DNA of 64,000 bases from NCBI RefSeq assembly GCF_910592395.1, contig NC_088312.1, forward strand, positions 11,844,001 through 11,908,000, read 5' to 3'. Under the pieces are notes generated by a model. The model made no database searches, was not told the origin of the DNA, and saw only the letters and a program-made list of their open reading frames with translations. Source of the stretch: Lineus longissimus. Taxonomy: Eukaryota; Nemertea; Pilidiophora; Heteronemertea; Lineidae. The position numbers and the translations under genes were made by a program. Positions 58,436-64,000 of the stretch are shown in pieces (position 1 is the first letter of the stretch; each line of letters begins with the position of its first letter).

Positions 58436-58578
58436 CAGTGGAACCTCCCTTAGCAGACACCTCTCTATTAAGGACACTGATTTTGGTCCCAAATTGGTTG
58501 TTTCCATTCAATATGACCTCCCTATTAAGGACAGCACTTGTCAGTCCCGAGGGTGTCCTTGATAGAGAGGTTCTAATG
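58436..58578. mobile_element. 143-bp MITE 'cagtggaacctccctt', TA-flanked
   Basis: The left end 'cagtggaacctcccttagca' and the right end 'gatagagaggttctaatg' are inverted repeats between TA at 58434-58435 and 58579-58580. The words 'ctctctattaaggacac' and 'ctccctattaaggacagc' are internal repeats. I recall this sequence type as a widespread Tc1/mariner-like non-autonomous element in marine invertebrates. The short ORFs here belong to it. Confidence 0.85.
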
Positions 58579-58653
58579 TATTTCCATAATACTGCCCATG
58601 TGGTCAAGTTACACTGAATAGAAAAAAGCGAGAGCTTCTGTTTGGGTTTAAGG

Positions 58654-58820
58654 AATTGAACCCGAGGCGGAGGACCTTGGTTGAGTTACCAAGACACTCG
58701 AGGGTGGAGCTAAAATACAGTCCAAACCCTCGCCTATCGGCTCGGGTTTGGACGAAATTTTAGCTCCACCCGAGAGTGTCTTGGTAACTCAACCAAGGTC
58801 CGAAGCCGAGGGTTCAATTT
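58654..58820. mobile_element. 167-bp foldback with arms of about 80 bp
   Basis: The left arm ('gaattgaacccgaggcgg', 'aggaccttggttgagttacc', 'aagacactcgagggtggagc') pairs with the right arm ('gctccacccgagagtgtctt', 'ggtaactcaaccaaggtccg', 'agccgagggttcaattt') around a 5-8-base centre near 58736. Only a few mismatches are visible. Either a MITE or a recent inverted duplication. It may extend slightly on both sides. No clear target duplication was found. Confidence 0.85.
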
Positions 58821-60704
58821 CTATTCTAAAATACCTCAAACTTAAAAAGATAGGCCACGAAAATAACTTGAATATGTGCGAATTTGGCAAATTCCATCCA
58901 TCGCCTGCCCGGAGCGCCGGTAGCGCCGTTGTTTACATTATGTTACGGCAGCGTGCATAGGAAGTCCGCATCGGCTCGCTCAATTGATGCTAAAATCCGC
59001 GCAAATGGGCTATTTGGAGCGTTTTTCTCAGCAAATATGTGTAGTGCTCATTAAAAAACTTAGGGTGGTTGATGCTTCCTTGGCTGATTTGTGTTTGAAG
59101 CAGTGTTTTGAGAGCCTCAAACTTCTGAAGTGAGCTGTGTGCATGGTTTCCACATTTTAGTGCAACCCGAGGGAACTTTGGTAGAGCATCTTGGTTGCGT
59201 GTCCAAAACACTCCACTCTCAGAACGAGGCTTATGCATTTTCCATTTAAAAGTTGACTTTACGGTACCAAGGTATTTTAGAATATCCCAGTAGGTATAGT
59301 TGATGTTGTAAAACCCGGAATCTAACCAAGTAGAACTGGCGTAACGGAGTATGTTGTAGTTAATTGGCCCTGTGCGGTAATATCAAGAGTGAAGTGTGGT
59401 GATGTCATGCCCCCCATACTGCGCCATCAGACTTCAAAGGGCTAACATGTCCAACTTCCAACACTTCCCAGCTCATCTTTTTGCTATCCCTTACCATTCT
59501 GGAAGGCTTTCGGCCATCTTCTCAGAATCAACTTCCAGGATTTGCGGTCAGTTGCAATAGCTAGCCAAAAAGTGCTCATGAAAATTAATCCAGCGCCTGT
59601 GAAAAGTCAGGTGGTTTACTGCATTCGGAGGCGGTTCCCACAGCAGTTGAATCAATGTGTCAAGATAACAGTCTTTTGAATCAAATCTACACTTTTTTAC
59701 TTCGAACCGAACTGATATTACAGCTTGATGTGTGAATGACAAATTCCTGATTACTACCCATAACAGATGGTTTGCAACAATCAAAGAATGAAACATGTAA
59801 ACTTTTAGAAGAAAATTACAAATTTGCACATCAGTATTTAGTTTGAAGCAAAATCGATCGAAAATTTCTCTTTTCGTCTGGTGTTCCACTGAAAACTAGC
59901 TACAAATTAATCATCCACCTCCTAACGCTGCATTTCAAGAACCTCACATCAATTATGACGTCAGCTCTTCAAAGTCTCTTCAATCAATAAATCAAGATTG
60001 AAAATTCTAGTTAAAACTGACGTGCAATTCCTTGGAGAGGTTCCACTGAAAGCATATTGCATTTGATTTCCTCAAACAATCTATCCATCAATTTCTGCGT
60101 TCAATCCCCACTCTAATTCGCTGCCTCTGTAAAATTCTGAAAAAATTCACCGCCAAGGGGCTAAGCTTGTTTAAAATTGGATGAGAGAATCTGCGAGTCT
60201 GTAATAATCGCATAAGTTTAACTCGGATGGGATCATCCCTGGCCATCCATCATCATCAGCCCATGATAAAAACCTCGTAAACCTGATCGGGATTGAGAAG
60301 TTTTAACTTGAGGTTAACATGAGAATGTATCACATGCTTGCAGGGTGATGGAATTTGAAGAGGTATGCCGTTCGTAATTACTTGTGGTCCAGGAAAATAG
60401 AAATACAGTCAAACACAATGCCGTATTGCAGTTATCTTGAATGCATCTTTGCTGAAACTTGACATATATATATAGTATTTGTATATCTTTCTACTCAGCA
60501 GCAGTGTTGAAATTTATATTCAGTAGGGCCAACATGTTTAATCAACTGGAAAATTTTCAAATTCAATTACAAGACAATTGGAGACAGAGAATTAGAGACG
60601 TCCTTCAAATTTTGGCCACCGAAATTTCGACTAACTATGATGGCTTACCATGACAAAACTTCCCCAAGTTAGGTTAACAAATTACAAGGTGTAAGGGTGT
60701 CCAT
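58821..60704. other. no gene recognised
   Basis: Contains a 113-codon minus frame (59548-59889) and an 82-codon minus frame (58990-59238) without recognisable domains; a CpG-rich spot at 58895-58985 ('cggagcgccggtagcgccgt'); and a palindromic CRE (TGACGTCA) at 59956-59963. Confidence 0.35.
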
Positions 60705-61075
60705 GTAATTGAAAGGCCTGAAGTCAGTCACTGTGTATGGCATAGACTTGCAGGCCCATAATTTCACCGAAACTCAAGTATTTTGGTCTTCGATCTTGTA
60801 TAGTATAACCATTCAAGTCAGTCGTTGTGTGTGGCATTGCCTTGCAGGCTGATAACCTCACCCAACAGTCTTCGGTCTTGTGAATTCCCAGTAGGCAGAA
60901 TCCTAAATGTATCTCAAGACCCTTCCTCATTTGGCATGTATTGAACATGTTGAACCATCCTCGAGACATGATTAACACAGGGGAACCATTCAAGTCAATC
61001 ACTATGTACAGCATATCCTCGTGGTCCAATAAATTGACCCTCATTCAACTTCCAACAGTCTCCGAGCAAGTCCTT
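60705..61075. repeat. degenerate tandem repeat of about 110 bp, 3 copies
   Basis: 'gtcagtcactgtgtatggca' (60725), 'gtcagtcgttgtgtgtggca' (60817) and 'gtcaatcactatgtacagca' (60994) mark three copies, each followed by 'cttgcaggc'- or 'cctcgtgg'-type and 'caacagtct'-type blocks. Confidence 0.7.
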
Positions 61076-62852
61076 AAGCGTTGTGATAGAATGTTGGGCC
61101 GCTGGGAAATCAATGCAGAATCATGAGAAGAATAGGCACTTAAGTCATGCTTAGTTCCTTGCTATTGAGGGGCCGCCCTTATGACTGGGGCCATGTGATT
61201 GTGGGTAATGGCATCTTCCTCAAACAGCGGATTATTCGGCTGAGGGAGAAAGCCTTTCTTTGAGGAGTAGATGACTTGATTATGGGCGTGGATCAATTTT
61301 ACCCCTTTCTTTGCAAACAATCGGCACCATGCTGCTGGACATTGGGGAAAAGCTACTTTGCCACGTCAGGAAATGATCTGATTGTAAAAAACTGAGACTG
61401 TGGGACGGTACTAGTTTAAGTAACAAACACTCACGAAACGAACACAGAAGAATGTGCCACATTGCACTTGAAGTAACTTGCTGTGCTTAGAACAAACGTT
61501 GTAGGTTTACACATTCAATCTTCCCAGTATTATATAATTCCTGTGACATAAAGGGCAGTGTCTTGCCCAAGGATGAACAGGAAATGACACTATGGTTTAA
61601 CTACGACAGTCTGGTCATCCTGTATTCCAAAATCTGTGAACCAGATTCTGCCGTGAACAAATTGGAAATGTTCTGGTTAGCCAAACACAGACATGTGATT
61701 ATGTACAATGTGGTTTTATTCGGCGCCCAGTGATCCCATTTGCAACGCAAATGCAATCAAATGATTGTAATATCAAATCGTAGCGATTTTTATTGCCGCA
61801 ACTGATGGAGACATTTTGTCACCAAAGCTGACACGAGATTATTTTAGGAGTTAGGCAGTTGTCACTGATATCAAATCAGTCGTGACAGTAATCCCTGCGT
61901 ATCTATATATCATTGTGATTGGAATACGGCGTTTCAATCATGAAACTAATGCTAGTATAAAAGAAGTTTTAACCCTGTTTCGAATAACTTTTCTGCTTTT
62001 ATCCCCTTCCCTCCCAAAAAATTGTCAAAAAGACTTTTCAGGCCATCGAAAACCCCAATGGATGTTGCATGCGTAAGGTATTACTGTAGCTGCACCTCTT
62101 TTTAACATAATTTCTCCAAATTGATGTGCACAGTTGCACAGCTTATTTCACCTCAAACCACGTTTCGTTCTCCCAATAAAGAAAGAAATTCATGCACTTC
62201 ATCCTGGTACAAGGCAACCCTATCAGATTCATGTATGCTAATAAAAACATTGTCTGATATGAGCGAAGTTTGCTCCATACAAAATGCTATTTCTTCTTCC
62301 ATCATCTCTGGTAATCGAGTACTGTTGTAGATAATCTGTCTGTCCTCAAAATCGACGCGGTTTATCTACATGTATCTCATGTTCAACGAAACACTTTGTC
62401 TGATGTTAAAAGCAATGTCTCCAAGACTAAGTCAAGAAAAGACTCTATTTTCACAGATCTATTTAGAAATATTCAAGAAATGGGAGAAGACTATTATGCC
62501 CATCCTCGTTCCATGTCGTTCAACATGTCCAAATTGTATAGTCACCAGGTTGGGTTAGCGACACCCCTATCCAAAGGTCATGACGTCTTCAGTTCTTGTT
62601 TGGCCTTTGTTTCAGTTTTGTAGCAGTTAATCAACAGGTCTTAGGTCGGTGAAACTAGAGTATGAACAAATGATTCTAATATTGCTGATTTTTGGCACTA
62701 GTGTCGTCCCAACCACTACATTTGGTTGATTGCTGCAAAAAATGTCTTCTCAAATGAGTGGCTTTATGATGTATACATTGCGTACAATCAAGGATCATAG
62801 CGCTCTGATATGGTACCTGGGGACAGAAAAAAGCTGATGTTCGTGACGTAAC
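61076..62852. other. no gene recognised
   Basis: Plus-strand frames of 60-75 codons at 61882-62623 (one reading MSDVKSNVSKTKSRKDSIFT) have no recognisable domain and no splice context. 'agtgtcttgcccaaggatga' (61557) is a remnant of a dispersed repeat. Confidence 0.35.
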
Positions 62853-62898
62853 CACCGGTCACCGCCAGGGGGCAACACCGGTTATCGCCAGGGGGTGA
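62853..62898 (+). promoter_or_regulatory. duplicated 23-bp motif with CTCF-like core
   Basis: Two adjoining 23-base copies (62853-62875 and 62876-62898) each contain 'cgccaggggg'. The first reads 'ccgccagggggcaa', which matches the core of the CTCF recognition motif; the second ends in 'gggggtga' and is a weaker match. It lies about 0.9 kb upstream of the SIF-like coding exon, so an insulator or promoter-proximal role is conceivable but unproven. Confidence 0.3.
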
Positions 62899-63749
62899 CA
62901 TGTGCTAATGTCAATTTCAAACATCAAAAGCAATGTTTTCCTTTATCATGTTTCACTGTTTCGAACAATTTCCTTTTTGTGTGACGACAACGTAAGCTTC
63001 TGTCGATCACGCCGGTTGCAACAGCGCACCTTGGGGAGTTCTTTGGTATCGATCCGTATCGCTTACCCGAGAAACTCAAAACAACGATTCACCTGGTAAA
63101 AGATACTCGCCGGAAGGTTTTAACGAAAAAATGTTTCCTCATTTCAATAGATCCAATGTCACTCTTGGGAATGTGTGTGTTCTCTGGTAGGAATGGCAAC
63201 AGTTTTATGAGTTGCGTTGGTTATTTTTAAATGCTATCACAACTGTAACTTTAAAGGGGTACATTCGTATTTAATCATGGACAAAGAAAAAAGAAATGCA
63301 GTTATACCTAATGCCATAGTGCAGATACTCTAGACTCACTCTCCTAAGACCGTTTTGGAATATGCAGGGCCCAGCCCCCATAGATATAATGCCTTTTGTC
63401 GTTCGATGTCACTCAACATTGTTCAATCGAGACAGCCAATAGGGGGGGGGGGGGGCGACACTATTAAGCTGTCTAACATTTCTGATGGTCATGACATCAT
63501 ATGCTGCCCTTAGCATTGTTTGTGTCGATTTCACAGCAAAGGTTCAGAATGGCAGGCAGATAGGCCCTGGAGCCAATCAGGTATGGAGTGGCCTTGGCGT
63601 GTTCAATGTGCATTGTGCTGGGGGTCATGCCCCGAGATAGTGAACCGGTGTTAGATTGGTGAGTCTAGAGTATTCTTCTTCTTCGGTAACTCAATATCAC
63701 TATTGCTATTATTCACTGGTCTAATGAAATTTTCCATCATATTTTTCAG
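62899..63749. other. probable 5' intron or upstream region of the SIF-like gene
   Basis: AT-rich sequence with a run of 14 G (63442-63455). It ends in a polypyrimidine-like 'tttttcag' acceptor just before the coding exon, which implies a non-coding first exon somewhere to the left. I could not locate that exon. Confidence 0.4.
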
Positions 63750-63866
63750 GTGTGACGCGTTGAGATGATAGGCAATGGGGAATAAGCTTTGTGCACCCTT
63801 GTGGAAGAAACCTTACAGAGATGGGGAATCTCCGTGGTATCCCAAGAAGGATTCCCATCTTCTTCG
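63750..63866 (+). CDS. sif: first coding exon of a Still life/TIAM-family Rac guanine-nucleotide exchange factor
   Basis: The exon follows a 'tttttcag' acceptor and carries a 25-base 5' UTR with in-frame TGA and TAG just before the ATG at 63775, so the start is fixed. It codes for 30 complete codons beginning MGNKLCAPLWKKPYR and ending DSHLL, then the first two bases (CG) of an Arg codon, and breaks in phase 2 at the donor GTGAGA (63867). Gly2 with Cys6 and following lysines is a typical N-myristoylation and palmitoylation pattern for membrane anchoring. From memory, the N-terminus of insect Still life has the same skeleton: MGNKL, a Cys before Ala-Pro-Leu, a Lys/Tyr-Arg stretch, a Ser-Pro-Trp, and His-Leu-Leu-Arg leading into a WH1-like domain. 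In that family the later PH, RBD, PDZ and DH-PH modules activate Rac at synapses and the cell cortex. None of those lies in this window; they should follow downstream. The assignment rests on 31 residues, so paralogues or another myristoylated protein remain possible. Confidence 0.62.
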
Positions 63867-64000
63867 GTGAGAACAGAATATTTTCTTTAATTCTTCAAAT
63901 TTGTTTGTCAATAGTGCATAAATGTAGAAATTGAGCGGCAAAATTAAGATATGTCGAAACATAGTGACATGACCATTCCTTATGAAGGTCTTGATGAGCA

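Noticed and set aside
1-64000. tRNA, rRNA or snRNA genes
   Set aside because: I scanned for the GGTTCRA-type T-arm with a matching A-box and for long conserved rRNA words and found no convincing pair; a covariance-model search would be decisive.

Overview
The window is eukaryotic, non-coding-rich DNA, most likely from a marine bilaterian invertebrate (spiralian or ambulacrarian; I cannot choose between them from sequence alone). The reasons are: no bacterial-style gene packing; hardly any long ORF outside tandem repeats; frequent 'taggcctac' words; foldback elements flanked by TA or TTAA; and two dispersed repeat types that I recall from marine invertebrates (a 'tttatatagcgctt' repeat at 60-310 and a 'gctcacctgggtgagctta ... 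gtccgtc' element at 52.2-54.6 kb).

The only protein-coding exon I can name lies at the right end: 63750-63866 on the + strand. It has an acceptor, in-frame stops just before the ATG, an N-terminus beginning MGNKLCAPLWKKPYR, and a GTGAGA donor. This resembles the myristoylated N-terminus of Still life (SIF), the TIAM-family Rac GEF. The rest of that gene runs off the window. Everything to its left is intergenic or 5'-intronic. A few other small exon or ORF candidates (785-817, 8881-8958, 54101-54256, 6572-6901) are listed at low confidence.

The rest is dominated by repeats. From left to right: dispersed repeats and single-copy DNA (0-10 kb); a segmental triplication interrupted by a mobile repeat (10.2-11.4 kb); a 66-bp array (12.3-13.0 kb); a degenerate array of about 105 bp (14.3-15.2 kb); a 60-bp array with 41-bp variants (15.8-16.4 kb); a domain of about 5.7 kb that is almost pure polypyrimidine/polypurine and switches strand at 23 GGAGGCTCC junctions (20.4-26.1 kb); several MITE-like foldbacks (26-28 kb); a two-state 54/115-bp array of 17 units with no off-size unit (29.6-31.2 kb); further arrays of about 75, 192, 186 and 30 bp (32-43 kb); smaller duplications (43-48 kb); a nested insertion in a dispersed repeat (52.2-54.6 kb); and a cluster of foldback elements (56.6-58.8 kb). 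A palindromic element family of about 220 bp with TTAA-like flanks occurs four times.

I see no rRNA, tRNA, CRISPR or operon structure. No new gene system is visible. The most unusual structures are the strand-switching purine/pyrimidine domain and the two-length array.
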